The position numbers and the translations under genes were made by a program. A stretch of 64,000 nucleotides of DNA, taken from the NCBI GenBank assembly GCA_033816765.1, contig CM066294.1, positions 806,001 through 870,000 of the forward strand. The letters are read 5' to 3'. Below, piece after piece: positions 31,278 through 42,073 of this stretch. Under the pieces are notes generated by a model that was not told the origin of the DNA, did not search any database, and saw only the letters and a program-made list of their open reading frames with translations. This stretch comes from Nothopassalora personata. Taxonomy: Eukaryota > Ascomycota > Dothideomycetes > Mycosphaerellales > Mycosphaerellaceae. Each line of letters starts with the position of its first letter. Position 1 is the stretch's first letter.

Positions 31278-34200
31278 ATGGCGAAAGATACGGAAAGGAA
31301 GCGCAAGCTTGAGCATGATCAGCTCGACCAGACGACGACACCGAAACGCATGAAGCAATCGAAAGGCGACTCGACCAAGAAAGCAGCACCCAAGACAAAC
31401 GGCTCAGACAGTCATCAGGTGGTTGTCACGAGACAGAGCAGTCCCAATGCCACAGCACAACCCAATACGACTCCAGCATTGAGCAGATCGCAAAGAAAGG
31501 CTGCTACGAAAAAGGCCAAACGTGCTGCCGAATCCTTCTTGAAAGATCTGGCTAGAGAGATACCGTCGTCGAGTGCAGAACAGCAGGAGGAGAAGCCATC
31601 GCCAAAGGTTCAGAAGCCCAAGTACAGGAAGTTTGCCGAGGACATGGACGACGAAGAGGAAAAGATTCGAGTTGCGACTCCGGCCAAGTCGAACGGAGTC
31701 AAGCCAGAGATAGCCGGCAAGATGGAGGATGTCGAGCAGGCAGAATCTGGTGCTGCGCAAGCCAAGTCCAAAAAGAGCAAGAAGAGGAAGGGGCAGCAAC
31801 AGGATGCTCTCGTCCTGTCGCAGGATGTAAATGAGCGTCGAAGCGCTGTGGCAGCTGAGCTCGTCACACCTGGGAGCGGTACGAATGATACGAAGACGAA
31901 GAAGAGGCAGGATCATAATGTTGCAAAGGTCGAAGGTGGGGAAGCTGTTCCGACTGCAAATGCACACGGCTGGTCTCTATCGCCACCAGCTGCTGGTCGC
32001 TACCTCGACCATGATCCGCTCTTCGTTCAGGATGAAAATGATGAAGACTGCTTGATCGCTGCTACTGTGCGCGAGGTGCAGCTGTTGTCGCTGGAGACTT
32101 CCTTGATTGTCCGCTCGCATGTCGTTCCGGACGGCAGAAGCATTGTCTGCTACTCGAGAAGCACAAACGACCCGACAAGCGTGGATCTGGCCTACGACAA
32201 TGGCACGAGAGTGCAGTGGAACTGGGTCACAGAGGCTGTTGTCAAAGGCACTTTCCCGGCACAGGAGAATGTCATAGCCTTGACCACTGCTGCGATTGCT
32301 GATAACAGCCTGGAGCAGTTCTATATCGCTTCCTCGAACGATGGCTATCACTCGATCATAGGCGATCGCAAGTCTTTGTACACCACCCAGAGAAGGCTCA
32401 CTGGCGTCAAAGTGTTGCATGAGGGTGTTTATATTGTTTGTCTTAGCGCCACTGCCCTCATCCTTGGAGCACGGAAGGGGCCAGACCAGTCTAACTACAC
32501 CTGGATCGAGGTTCCGGTGGACATGCCATTGCACTGTTTTGACGCAAGAACCATCTATTCTCCATCCTCTGAGAAGAAGAAGCAGACATCACGACCGGAA
32601 CTGATGGTAGCAGTGGGCAACGCTGAAGGACAGATACACCTCTATTCGGACTTGTCCACGCTCTTTGCATCACCCTCGCAGGTTACGCTTGCGGCACCCC
32701 GAGTCCTGCACTGGCACCGGAATGCTGTGTCTACAGTCAAATTCTCGCAGGACGGTCACTACCTCATCTCAGGTGGTAAAGAGACGGTGATGGTTCTGTG
32801 GCAGCTGGAGACAGGCAAGCAGCAGCATCTTCCCCATCTTGGATCGGAAGTAGAACGTGTAGTTGTCAGTCCCGACGGTACCCGCTACGCCCTGCAGATG
32901 GGTGACAATTCGATCATGGTGCTTAGCACTACTGAGCTGAAGCCTGTTGCCAACTTTGCCGGCCTTCAACTGCCTGTCATCACCGACAACATGGTGGCTC
33001 AGGGCATTCTGCTCCCACGCACGAATGCAATTTTGCATCCAAAGGATCCTTACCAGCTCTTGCTGACAGTGCCTTCGACCCAGCCAAAGTCTGTTCAAGA
33101 TGTGGCCACCAGACCGTTCTTGCAGGCCTTTGACACCCGCAACTCGCGCCATATCAGCAGGCAGGCATTGAGCCGCAACAACATCACAGACTTCACGACC
33201 GGACCAGAGAAGACACCTATCTTCCCGCCGGACGTGGCGCTGATGGCGCTGAGTATTGACGGGCGGTGGCTTGCAACTGTCGATGAGTGGGTTCCACCTG
33301 CAACAGATCTAGAGCATGTGCTAGCCAAGACTGCTGGTCTGGACCCCGCGGAAGTCATCGAGCTCCGAGAAGAGCAGCAACGCAGGCGGGAGATCCACCT
33401 CAAGTTTTGGCGATGGGATGATGCGCAAGACATCTGGACATTGAGCACCAGAGCAGATTCGCCCCACGCTTGGTCGTCTAACGCAGATGCTGGTGCTGGA
33501 CCTGGTCGCATCTTCCAGCTCGTCTCCGATCCTGCCTCGAACGGCTTTGCTACTATCGGCGAAGACAGCAAGATCAAGATATGGCGGCCAACTACGAGGA
33601 CTAGGCATGGTGTTCCTCTGAAGGAAGCTGATGGCAAAGACTCAATCGACTATGTCTGCAGGCATACAATACCGCTACCAGTCCCTTCTGAATTGCCAGA
33701 ACGTGCTGACTCGCCGATGGAAGGCGCCGAAGACGACGGCAAACATGAGATACCAGAAGATGCCTGCCTCGTCTTCTCACAAGATGGCTCGATGCTTGCC
33801 TGTGCTCAAGTCTCCAACAATGACAATGCGCTACCAATTGTTCGCTTCCTCTCACCGAAGGCTGGTACAGTCATCGCCTCGAAGTCCGGTCTCGTTGCCG
33901 CCGAGCAAGAACTACTCGACTTCGGCTTCCTCGATCGCTACTTCATCAGTCTCTCCACGGGATCTGTGCGAGTGTGGAACTTGGTCGACGATAGTCATCA
34001 CTTCACCATCGCCCTTTCCGCACGAGAGGATCAAGAAAACGCGATGCTGGCACTGAACCACTTTGACGAGACGTTTGCGATAGTATCGTACGATCCCGTC
34101 AAGGGTACAGATGAGCCAACCCCCAAGATTGAAGTCTACAGCACCAAGGCGCCACAATGTCTGTTCGAGATGAACCTGGTTGCCACTCCTGCTGCTGTCC

Positions 34201-34616
34201 TGGCAGGTAATGGCATCAAGGGCTTCACGATCCTGTTCGAAGATGGCACGATCCGAACACTTTCCTCTAGCACTGCATCATCAATTCACCGTGGCAGCTT
34301 ATTGTCAAACGCCATCTCCGAAGACCAAGCGACAAATGATACTGCACTCGCTGTCATTGAAGATACAGAAGGCGATCAACTCCTCGCGGGCATGGGCAAC
34401 CTCGCACTTCCAGCTAGCGATGCCATCGGCGATAACGTCGAAGATGACCGCCCTGTTATTCGGCCTGAACAACTGGCGAAGATCCTTGATGTTGGACAAA
34501 GTTTTGCTCTGCCGCCGGTGAGGGATATGTTCCAGGATGTCGTGGAGCTGTTTGCACGCAAGCCGAGGAGGAATATAGTGTCGGCTGAGCATGATTTGGC
34601 GATGTCTGGTGCATGA
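31278..34616 (+). CDS. NAN1: NAN1/UTP17-like WD40 protein of the U3 snoRNP t-UTP subcomplex (WDR75 family)
   Basis: 1,112 aa, single exon. The first ~200 residues are Lys-rich and disordered, with nucleolar-type basic clusters. WD repeats follow, for example LHWHRNAVSTVKFSQDGHYL, GGKETVMVLWQLETGKQ, ATIGEDSKIKIWRPTTR and ISLSTGSVRVWNLVDDS; the C-terminus has the t-UTP-like helix PPVRDMFQDVVELFARKPRR. Yeast Nan1 is 896 aa; the extra length lies mainly in the N-terminal tail. Family role: early binding to nascent pre-rRNA, required for 18S maturation and optimal Pol I transcription. Assignment to NAN1 rather than another large WD40 Utp rests on the C-terminal pattern. Confidence 0.85.
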   Translation: MAKDTERKRKLEHDQLDQTTTPKRMKQSKGDSTKKAAPKTNGSDSHQVVVTRQSSPNATAQPNTTPALSRSQRKAATKKAKRAAESFLKDLAREIPSSSAEQQEEKPSPKVQKPKYRKFAEDMDDEEEKIRVATPAKSNGVKPEIAGKMEDVEQAESGAAQAKSKKSKKRKGQQQDALVLSQDVNERRSAVAAELVTPGSGTNDTKTKKRQDHNVAKVEGGEAVPTANAHGWSLSPPAAGRYLDHDPLFVQDENDEDCLIAATVREVQLLSLETSLIVRSHVVPDGRSIVCYSRSTNDPTSVDLAYDNGTRVQWNWVTEAVVKGTFPAQENVIALTTAAIADNSLEQFYIASSNDGYHSIIGDRKSLYTTQRRLTGVKVLHEGVYIVCLSATALILGARKGPDQSNYTWIEVPVDMPLHCFDARTIYSPSSEKKKQTSRPELMVAVGNAEGQIHLYSDLSTLFASPSQVTLAAPRVLHWHRNAVSTVKFSQDGHYLISGGKETVMVLWQLETGKQQHLPHLGSEVERVVVSPDGTRYALQMGDNSIMVLSTTELKPVANFAGLQLPVITDNMVAQGILLPRTNAILHPKDPYQLLLTVPSTQPKSVQDVATRPFLQAFDTRNSRHISRQALSRNNITDFTTGPEKTPIFPPDVALMALSIDGRWLATVDEWVPPATDLEHVLAKTAGLDPAEVIELREEQQRRREIHLKFWRWDDAQDIWTLSTRADSPHAWSSNADAGAGPGRIFQLVSDPASNGFATIGEDSKIKIWRPTTRTRHGVPLKEADGKDSIDYVCRHTIPLPVPSELPERADSPMEGAEDDGKHEIPEDACLVFSQDGSMLACAQVSNNDNALPIVRFLSPKAGTVIASKSGLVAAEQELLDFGFLDRYFISLSTGSVRVWNLVDDSHHFTIALSAREDQENAMLALNHFDETFAIVSYDPVKGTDEPTPKIEVYSTKAPQCLFEMNLVATPAAVLAGNGIKGFTILFEDGTIRTLSSSTASSIHRGSLLSNAISEDQATNDTALAVIEDTEGDQLLAGMGNLALPASDAIGDNVEDDRPVIRPEQLAKILDVGQSFALPPVRDMFQDVVELFARKPRRNIVSAEHDLAMSGA

Positions 34617-35999
34617 ACATCAGGTGAAGCGCGAAATCTGACGAGTTGTACACCTAGGATACTGTGGTGATGCATGCATATTGCCAAGATTGTGTAGAAG
34701 CGATACCTAGACCGAGACTTGGCCTCTGAGGAGATTTTTGTTCCACCACCCGGAGATTTGTACGGGACTCGAAGTCTCCTTTCCACGGTCCATGTATCGG
34801 CAAGTCCTATAGTGACAACGAGTCCGTGGCACGGCGCCAATTACATTCGGCTTGATGGCGCAGTCAGTAAAGCGCTGCCTGTGAACGCATCGATCACATT
34901 CCCTTTCCATGCTACGACGAGCATGGGACGGGGCACCCCACCGAGCATGGATGGAGCTTTCAAGACGGAGACGAGTAGTTTGTCTTGATGCCACGGGCCC
35001 GAGATAGTACAGATTTGAGTCTCTCTCTATGATACAAGCCTGCCTGGTGCTGTCACACGCTTACTCCGGCCAGCGACAGCTGTATATACTCATCAGATCT
35101 CCGTCCGTCCTCTCGACGATCCATCTCCGCCTTGGTGCGTGGCGAAGTCGCTGCGATCATCGACTCTCCCGGCCCCAAAATCAAATCTGCTCTTCGATGC
35201 TGTATCGGGGGGAGGCATCGCAGCAGCTCTCGGGACCTGGTGAGCTGTTGAGTTGAGGCGAGATTATTCTGGTTCGAGGTCTTTTTTGCTCAGGGCTGGA
35301 CTTTTTTTGTTTTGGAACAAAAAGCTCGCGAAAGTTCTCGCGACAGCTGTTCGAGTAGAACGACTGCATAGATACCTTTGCATGCCTGGGCAAATGGTAT
35401 GCTAGGAGTCCCCAATGTGGAGATTCATCAGCTAGCGAGATGGAGGTGACTGTTATGGTCTTGTCCCCCCCCCCCCCCCCCCCTTCTTTTTTTCCGTCTT
35501 CTTACGTAGCGCACGTCTGCTCTGGATGCCTTTTGCACCATGGTAGGTAGGATGAAGATATTCTCTCCCGCTCTCTCTCAATGGGCCGTACGAGCTATAT
35601 GTACCGCCTAGAATGCACATGACCCAACGTGTTCTTCTAACTTGGTGGCCTGGTCAATACCGCGATAGTTGTTGGACTAATACAAGGTCCAAAGCCTTAC
35701 TGGATACGATAGAGTCTCTTGCTGGGTGATTTTGGCTCCTCGTGACCGCCGGGGCAGAGGTATTCGTTTTGATCTTTCTGCACCATTATTAGGCTTCCCC
35801 CTAGGCATCATGTTTTATCCTAACCGGATCCAGGTCTCCCGATCGCGCAATCTTTATCAAAAGGTACATGTTATCATTGTATTGTATTGCCCGTCCATCC
35901 GACAATTGATCTTCCCTCTGCTGGCGCTGGGGGAAAACTACCATATCGAGCTTAGCTATTTCAAGGAGGCCTCATGATCCTCCCTAAAAGATCGCAGAT
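34617..35999. other. Intergenic, with a poly-C tract
   Basis: About 1.4 kb without a supported gene. It holds an uninterrupted run of 19 C at 35465-35483 followed by a T-rich stretch. A 270-base plus frame at 34719 opens only from a TTG and has no motif. Confidence 0.4.
35465..35483. repeat. Homopolymer tract, C19
   Basis: Nineteen consecutive C, followed by TTCTTTTTTT. A second C10 run lies at 36137-36146. Confidence 0.9.
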
Positions 36000-37400
36000 C
36001 ATCTCGTAGTAATGGTAGATATCGAAGCGGAGAAGGTTGTTTTGCTCTTTTGCCCCTTTGCGCCCCTATTGGAAAAGACGAGACGCAAACGGCGACGATG
36101 ACATCTTCCGAGATGGTCCGAATGGATATTTCTCCGCCCCCCCCCCGCCCGCGGCTCCCCGGGGCAAATCCAGAATATGAACTCCTCAACAGTCGCCTCG
36201 ATGGTGTAGCCAATCTTTTCACAGGTTGGCTTGAGATGCCCACAGTTCAAGCTTAGCGTCCGATGCTCTTGTAGCCATCTGCTGTTCTGGTCAGGGTTGA
36301 CGAGACTGTCGTGCCGGAGGTGGTTGTGTTGTTTCTCTTTTTGCTTCGAGGTAAGACTTGTTGCATGTACACCATACCATTCATGTTATATACTGGCTCT
36401 GCCATTCGGCCATTTAGCTTTGCCTTGAAATTCAGCTCGTCGACAATCACCTTCGCCTCGATGATGATGACAGTCTGGGATTGGTCCAGCTGCCTGACCG
36501 GCATTGCGTCGACTCTTCGATGCTTCATTAGTGGATATTCCTCTGTTAGCATCAGTAACTTCGGATTTGGTGGAGGTGTACATACCGGTCGTGTTCTTGG
36601 CGAGCACCTCTGTCCCCAAGATTAAGCCAGTAGAACTACAGGCTTGTTGGCAGCCCGCGTTCTTTGAGGCGTTTCAAGTATCGAGAAGTAGGACACAGCC
36701 TTGGGTGTTCATAGGGATGGGGATACTTGCTGTGGTCTCGTTGTCCCACAGAAGCTCTTAAGCATCCCTCTTCCGAAGGGCGAAGAAGAACTTCCGCATT
36801 CACATGCCATGCCAACCACAACCCAGCGGACTTATCTTTCATATACCTGTCAAATTATCAGCACTCTCGACAATGACCTCCGCCTCGATAGCAAAGTCAG
36901 TAGCGAGCACTAAATGCTGAGATGCTCCGCCATCAAGACGGATGGCGCTTTTTTTGCATCCTTTTTGCCTCTTCGCTACTTCTTAAAATCTCCTCACTCC
37001 CCATGACTCGATTAGAAGATCGACGAGTACCAAAATTCTCCCTTCAAGCCGTCCAAAGCATATATAGACCTTCCAAACATCCGCACCTCGACAACCTTCT
37101 CCGGCTCGATGAGGCAAAGTTTAGCAACGAGCATTCAGACAGCACCCACGATGCCTGAGACATCCATGTGGGCTCACAGCGAGGTTTGCAGCCATGCATA
37201 CGGAGATGATCGTCTTCCTTCCTCCCTTTGCCCAGGACAGCCCTTTATGAGATCAATCTACCATTGCACCGTGTCGTTTTGTGCCCTGCACCCAGGAACA
37301 GTAAGCTATACATATCCGTCAAACTTCGCACACCTTACTAACCGTCTCCACCTCGGTAGCGCATTCGATAGAGCTGGTGGAAATGAGGTGGGGCGGTATT
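36000..37400 (-). pseudogene. Decayed orphan coding remnants with a recurring IEAxVIVxE motif
   Basis: On the minus strand, protein-like blocks recur in several frames: DFAIEAEVIVESADN (about 36860-36900), VIIIEAKVIVDELNFKAKLN (about 36405-36465), YTIEATVEEF (about 36180-36220) and weaker forms near 37090 and 37340. Between them are WDNETTASIPIPMNTQGCVL and GLILGTEVLAKNTT, which look conserved but are separated by stops. The longest clean frame is 36253-36552. The pattern suggests two or more tandem copies of a gene I cannot name, broken by stops and shifts. Confidence 0.35.
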
Positions 37401-37771
37401 AGCTCGATGTCACCTTAGACATCTCTTGATAGCGTGTACGCTCATAGCCTCCGGGACCGAGGCGATTGTTTTAGACTTTTGCCGTCGCTGTTGACACTTG
37501 CTGCGGCGTATGTATGCGAGTGCACATATTGAAGACGGTTGATCAGACAGCAGCATGTTCGCCTGATGAGGGAAATGCGACTATACATGCTGCGTTATAC
37601 AATACATAGCTATGCAAGACAGAAAAAACAATGAAACGAGGCCAGCACAGGCCTCGGAGTGCTAGGCCAAGAAACGCGAACGCTGCAAGGACATGATGTC
37701 TGGCTCGAGTATTCGCAGCAATGAAATATTCTGTAGTCCAGTGCTGTTGATCCTTCAAGCCCCAGGTGATC
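37401..37771. other. Intergenic, 3' flank of the hydrolase gene
   Basis: 371 bases; nothing specific seen. Confidence 0.4.
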
Positions 37772-40700
37772 TTAGCACTTCCCCCCATGCAACTCCGAGA
37801 TGGATCCCTTCTGCACCTGCTCCTCAAGGCTCGGCACACTGCCCTTCCTCTCAAAGCTCAGCTTGCCCAGGAGACCGGTAGATGATTTGTCCTTCTTCTG
37901 AACTTTCTTCTCCTTCTTAGGCTTCGGCGCCGTTTGTGCAGGGGCAAGTCCAGCGGCTTCAAGGGCAGTCATCGTCCGGTCGGGATCGGCGGCGAACTTG
38001 CTCGTGGGTACGATCTGCTTCCGCTTGATGCTTCCGGACACGCTACCATTTCGTTCGTTCCTGTTGTTGCTCATGCTGGATATGCTACCGTCCCTCGTAC
38101 TAGCCTGGCTTGGAGTGGATCGCAGATTCTGGATGGGGCTGGTGGCAGTGATGCTGTTGTTACTGGGGTTGGATCGAGGGGCGGGTACCAGGGAGTATCC
38201 TCCATTAATGCTGCTGCTGCTTGGGCTCGATCGTAGCTGTGGCACAGCAGTGTGCTTATCCTTCGGCGGCGGTGCAGGAGCGCACTCGGTCACTCGGTCG
38301 TTGGCTACCGGCCGTAGATCGGAGCTGTTGACTGTAGGTAAAGTGATGTTAGTATTCGCTGATGGCTCAATGGAGGTGGGAAACACATCGCTTGTGGCGA
38401 GTACAGCTTCCTTCTCTTCATGAAGTGGCACCAGGGGCGATACTGGCGTGATTGGCGACAGCTGAACTGGAGCAGCTGGTAGCGATGTAGATAATGATGC
38501 TGATGGCATTACCTTTCCGTGCGCGGCGCCCGCAGTGCCCATCATCGCACGCACATTGCCGGCTGGAACAGCCGGCGTGTGCTCAGCGGGAGGCTTGCTG
38601 CCTGGTGGCGCGACTTTCGAATCGTAGATGGTATGTCTCATTTTGAACGGCGCACGCATTGAAGCTTCAGTTCCAGCGTTGGCTTCGGGCTGAGGTTGTT
38701 GTGCAGTCGCAGGCTCCGGCACCTGTGCTGGCACCACTCGAGGATCGAAGACCGGGTTGCGGATCTTGAAGGGCGCCGGCTTTGCTGCCGCGTCGGCGAC
38801 AGTTATGCCAATATCCTTCTGATCTGATGTTGGAAAGGCAGACAATGGCATGCCGTCTCCGCCCAAGAATCCTAACCTCGAGTCTCTTGTCGGCTTGTAT
38901 TGCTTGTATTGAGGTTTCGATGCAGATTCGGATGCGGTCGTCGAACTAGCTTCGAGCGGAGGCTTGCTGGCTTCGGAGAATGGATTGACAGGTTCTTCTT
39001 TTGGCGACTTCAGGCGCTTTGAAAGCGGATTGTCAGAGAGCATCCTGACAGGTCGTGCACCAGATATATTGCCTTGAGACAATGGATCCTGGGATACGCC
39101 ACCGGCGGTCGGCACATTACCGGCAGGTATTGATGTTTCAGGCCCCTGCTTCTGCACCGATTGCTCCGAATGCTCGGCGTCTTTGGCTTCCATTAGCTGG
39201 TCGACATGTGATGGGAAATAGTGGTCCGAAATCGTGCTCTCCGGTCGTGGTGCGTCAGCGTACGTGACCGAATTGTTGCGTTGCGTAGCACTGTCGCTGT
39301 GCTCGGTACTACTGTTCAGCGTCATAGTCGCTGGATCTGGCGATGTTGGCCCAGGCAGATGCTGAGCATTTCGCAGCTTGAACGGATAGGTTACGACACC
39401 ACTATGCGGCCTGTTCCCATCCGGATTAAGACAGGTCGCATCCGTGCCGGGGACCTTGCCCACATCTTTGCCTGTATCGGAAGCGCTGCGGGCAGTGGCA
39501 TCCGTGGTTGGCGACTCTGCCGTGTGGATGGTCTGCATCTGGCTCTTTGCGGGAGCTGACGAGACCGGCCCGGCCACGCTAAGTGGACGCGTAGCAAACC
39601 TGAAGATGCTTGAAGCCTGACTTGATCGCCGGCTACTGTCCCATCGTGCGCCACCATACACTGGGCTGGCAGGACTCAAGGTCGGCGATGCCGTAGAGTT
39701 TCTCCCGACTTCTGTCTGGCCAACGTCTTTCACCTGGCGATAAGGACCGTGAGGCTGGAGGTCCTGGCCCTGCGCCCAAGGCGTAGTCGACGAAAGCACA
39801 CTTGCGCTCGACCTCCTGCGTTGTGCCTCCGTCTCTGCATCGACTATTCCATCGTTGCCGGTACCAGCTGGTCGCTTGGTGGTGGACTCGCTAGTGTCCT
39901 GGTCTAGACCTCGCTCAGTCTCAACGCTGCTGGCTCCGCCCAGGGTCATGGTGCTTGGCGCTGTGCTGGCTGGCCTCTCGTCTTCGATGGTCTTATCGTC
40001 GAGCGCCTTCTCTTCGCGTTGTATGGTGCTTTCATCGTGAGAGCTGCCCCAACCACTCCACATGGCCAGACCCCAGCTCTTGCCCTTCTTTTTCTCCTCC
40101 GGCGCAACACCTGCTTTCCTCCGCCGATACAATGCCGTGGGTGGCGGGTTCTCGCCACTGTCAACTGGGTCGTAACCTTCCTTGAGCTCTTTCGCTCGCT
40201 TCTTCATCAACTTCTTGTAGTCATTGGCAAACTTTTGTTCACTTTCCATTCTCTTCGCAAGCCATTTCCGCACAGGACCAACCTTGATCGTTCCGATGGT
40301 CGAAGGATCGAGGTGCAAACTGGCTATGTTCGATTCGTGTGGGAGAGGGTAGATGACGCCGTGTCGGTTGACACGTTGCCGTATCATGTGATGCACGAAT
40401 GGCGGTAACTCATCGCCAGCTTTGCCCACTGCTCCGACAGAGGACAGCTTGAACTGCGTGGATGTGACACCATCGGCCCCAATGCTGCCATACTCATTTT
40501 GTTGCTCCGCGCCGGCAGCGTCGGTGCCTTCTGCTGCGAAAGGACCATCCGCCGTGTCATCAGATTTGTTACTGATAATGGAGATGGCATCATCGTCCAA
40601 GATCTCAATGCCCTTGTGTTGAGCACGCGCCAGAGCCCAAGCACCAAACTGCGCAACGGACCTATACATATATTTCGCAGGTCGAGTGAAGGACAAGGTG

Positions 40701-42073
40701 TGAGGAACGTGGCAGAGATCTTCCCAGACCTGGAGTTGTACGTTCGTCGGTGGATATTGGTTCAGCACGGTTCGCTGTGGGTCGTGCTCGTCCATGATGG
40801 CGTCGCTAGGAACGTACCGTCTGGGATTGGCTGCTTTGTGTGCGAGATAAATTTGTTCATCTCGTAGGAGCTCCGCACCACCCACTTGTATCAGCATCGG
40901 CGGCAGACCACCGAGGGACGGCTGCTGCACAGGCGACACGAGCGGATGTGTCAGCAGATCGTTCTTAGCATACTGCTGAATCTGCTCTTGCAGCACCAAC
41001 AGCTTGCCATCGATCTTGATCTCCAGACGTTCTCCCATGCCAGGCATTTGATTGAGGTTCGGTTGAGGCTTCTCCTGTCCGCCCACGTTGCCTCGACTGG
41101 CATTATCAGTCGCAGGTCCACTCGCCATGTCAGCCGGGAGCTCCACAACCTCGAATGGCTGCTCTATAGGCTGTGTGAACTTCTTGGCCATCGTCTTCGC
41201 CTTCTCCTCGGATTGTGGCGGAGGTGGCCATGCCATCGAAGGTTTGTGGTGGAAACCGTGAGGTGGTATGTAGTCACCGTGGCCGTCGCCTGCAGTCGAC
41301 GGGAATGAATGCGTCAGATCTACCCAAGGAGAGAGTAGGATCGTGCCGGCGGGCAGTGGACATCCCTGATCTCGCAGAGTGACCAAGACGCTCAGAACCA
41401 TGCCTCCTCCTGCCGAATCGCCGGCGAAAAGGATCTGAGTGGGGTCGAAATGCTGCAGGAGGTAGAAGTAGGCCGCTACGCAGTCGTAGAGTCCGCAGGG
41501 AAAGGGAAACTGCGGCGCGAGTCTGTAGCGTGGAGCCAGGACTCTCGCCTTCAGCTTCCGTGCATGGCGTTGCATCTGGTAGCGGTGCTCGTCCACTGAG
41601 CCAAAGTAGTAGGCCCCGCCGTGGATGTACAGGATGACGCGATCGCACTTGATGCCCATGCGTTTGCGCTCATTGTAGTCCTTTTTCATCTCGATCCATT
41701 CGGCGTGCAGTGGAGCTTCACTCCGCCTCCACTGCCACCACTTGTCGCCTCCCACCCGCTCGAGTCCATGCGGGCCAAGCTGTTTCCGGAGGATGTTCGC
41801 CGAGCGCGTCAGAAACTGTGGCGGGATCTCGACATCCTGCGTCTTGACCCACGTCGGGACTGGGACCCACTGTGCCGTGAACGACTGCAAGTCTTCAACG
41901 GTGTGCTTCGCGCTGTAGTCGAGGAACTGGCGGATCAAGCGCAGGCCCTCGTGGTAGGAGATATGGGCGGTCGGCTTCTGGCGGAGAGGGCCTCGGTTGA
42001 GGAAGTGGGAGAAGTACGTCTCGATGACGGAGGGGGTCACGGCCGTGGCGACGCCCAAGGTGTTGAAGGGCAT
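37772..42073 (-). CDS. Alpha/beta-hydrolase fold-3 (HSL/arylacetamide deacetylase-like) protein with a ~1,000-residue low-complexity tail
   Basis: 1,433 aa, no intron needed. The N-terminal ~470 residues are a fold-3 hydrolase: oxyanion motif YIHGGAYYFGS (HGG at 151-153), nucleophile elbow AGDSAGGG (Ser220), LLSPWVDLTHS, and a plausible catalytic His in WEDLCHVPHTLSF. A conserved-looking stretch follows (VRKWLAKRMESEQKFANDYK), then a long Ser/Thr/Pro-rich tail with no fold. In the tail a short motif PFK(I/M/L)R recurs three times (YPFKLRN, APFKIRNPVFD, APFKMRHTIYD). The C-terminus is Lys-rich (KPKKEKKVQKKDKS). An esterase or lipase acting on a hydrophobic ester is likely; the tail could serve docking or phosphoregulation (inference). 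Confidence 0.85.
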   Translation of the reverse strand: MPFNTLGVATAVTPSVIETYFSHFLNRGPLRQKPTAHISYHEGLRLIRQFLDYSAKHTVEDLQSFTAQWVPVPTWVKTQDVEIPPQFLTRSANILRKQLGPHGLERVGGDKWWQWRRSEAPLHAEWIEMKKDYNERKRMGIKCDRVILYIHGGAYYFGSVDEHRYQMQRHARKLKARVLAPRYRLAPQFPFPCGLYDCVAAYFYLLQHFDPTQILFAGDSAGGGMVLSVLVTLRDQGCPLPAGTILLSPWVDLTHSFPSTAGDGHGDYIPPHGFHHKPSMAWPPPPQSEEKAKTMAKKFTQPIEQPFEVVELPADMASGPATDNASRGNVGGQEKPQPNLNQMPGMGERLEIKIDGKLLVLQEQIQQYAKNDLLTHPLVSPVQQPSLGGLPPMLIQVGGAELLRDEQIYLAHKAANPRRYVPSDAIMDEHDPQRTVLNQYPPTNVQLQVWEDLCHVPHTLSFTRPAKYMYRSVAQFGAWALARAQHKGIEILDDDAISIISNKSDDTADGPFAAEGTDAAGAEQQNEYGSIGADGVTSTQFKLSSVGAVGKAGDELPPFVHHMIRQRVNRHGVIYPLPHESNIASLHLDPSTIGTIKVGPVRKWLAKRMESEQKFANDYKKLMKKRAKELKEGYDPVDSGENPPPTALYRRRKAGVAPEEKKKGKSWGLAMWSGWGSSHDESTIQREEKALDDKTIEDERPASTAPSTMTLGGASSVETERGLDQDTSESTTKRPAGTGNDGIVDAETEAQRRRSSASVLSSTTPWAQGQDLQPHGPYRQVKDVGQTEVGRNSTASPTLSPASPVYGGARWDSSRRSSQASSIFRFATRPLSVAGPVSSAPAKSQMQTIHTAESPTTDATARSASDTGKDVGKVPGTDATCLNPDGNRPHSGVVTYPFKLRNAQHLPGPTSPDPATMTLNSSTEHSDSATQRNNSVTYADAPRPESTISDHYFPSHVDQLMEAKDAEHSEQSVQKQGPETSIPAGNVPTAGGVSQDPLSQGNISGARPVRMLSDNPLSKRLKSPKEEPVNPFSEASKPPLEASSTTASESASKPQYKQYKPTRDSRLGFLGGDGMPLSAFPTSDQKDIGITVADAAAKPAPFKIRNPVFDPRVVPAQVPEPATAQQPQPEANAGTEASMRAPFKMRHTIYDSKVAPPGSKPPAEHTPAVPAGNVRAMMGTAGAAHGKVMPSASLSTSLPAAPVQLSPITPVSPLVPLHEEKEAVLATSDVFPTSIEPSANTNITLPTVNSSDLRPVANDRVTECAPAPPPKDKHTAVPQLRSSPSSSSINGGYSLVPAPRSNPSNNSITATSPIQNLRSTPSQASTRDGSISSMSNNRNERNGSVSGSIKRKQIVPTSKFAADPDRTMTALEAAGLAPAQTAPKPKKEKKVQKKDKSSTGLLGKLSFERKGSVPSLEEQVQKGSISELHGGKC

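Noticed and set aside
34719..34988. 89-codon plus frame after NAN1
   Set aside because: Only opens from TTG, no upstream ATG or splice logic, and the opposite strand is equally open.
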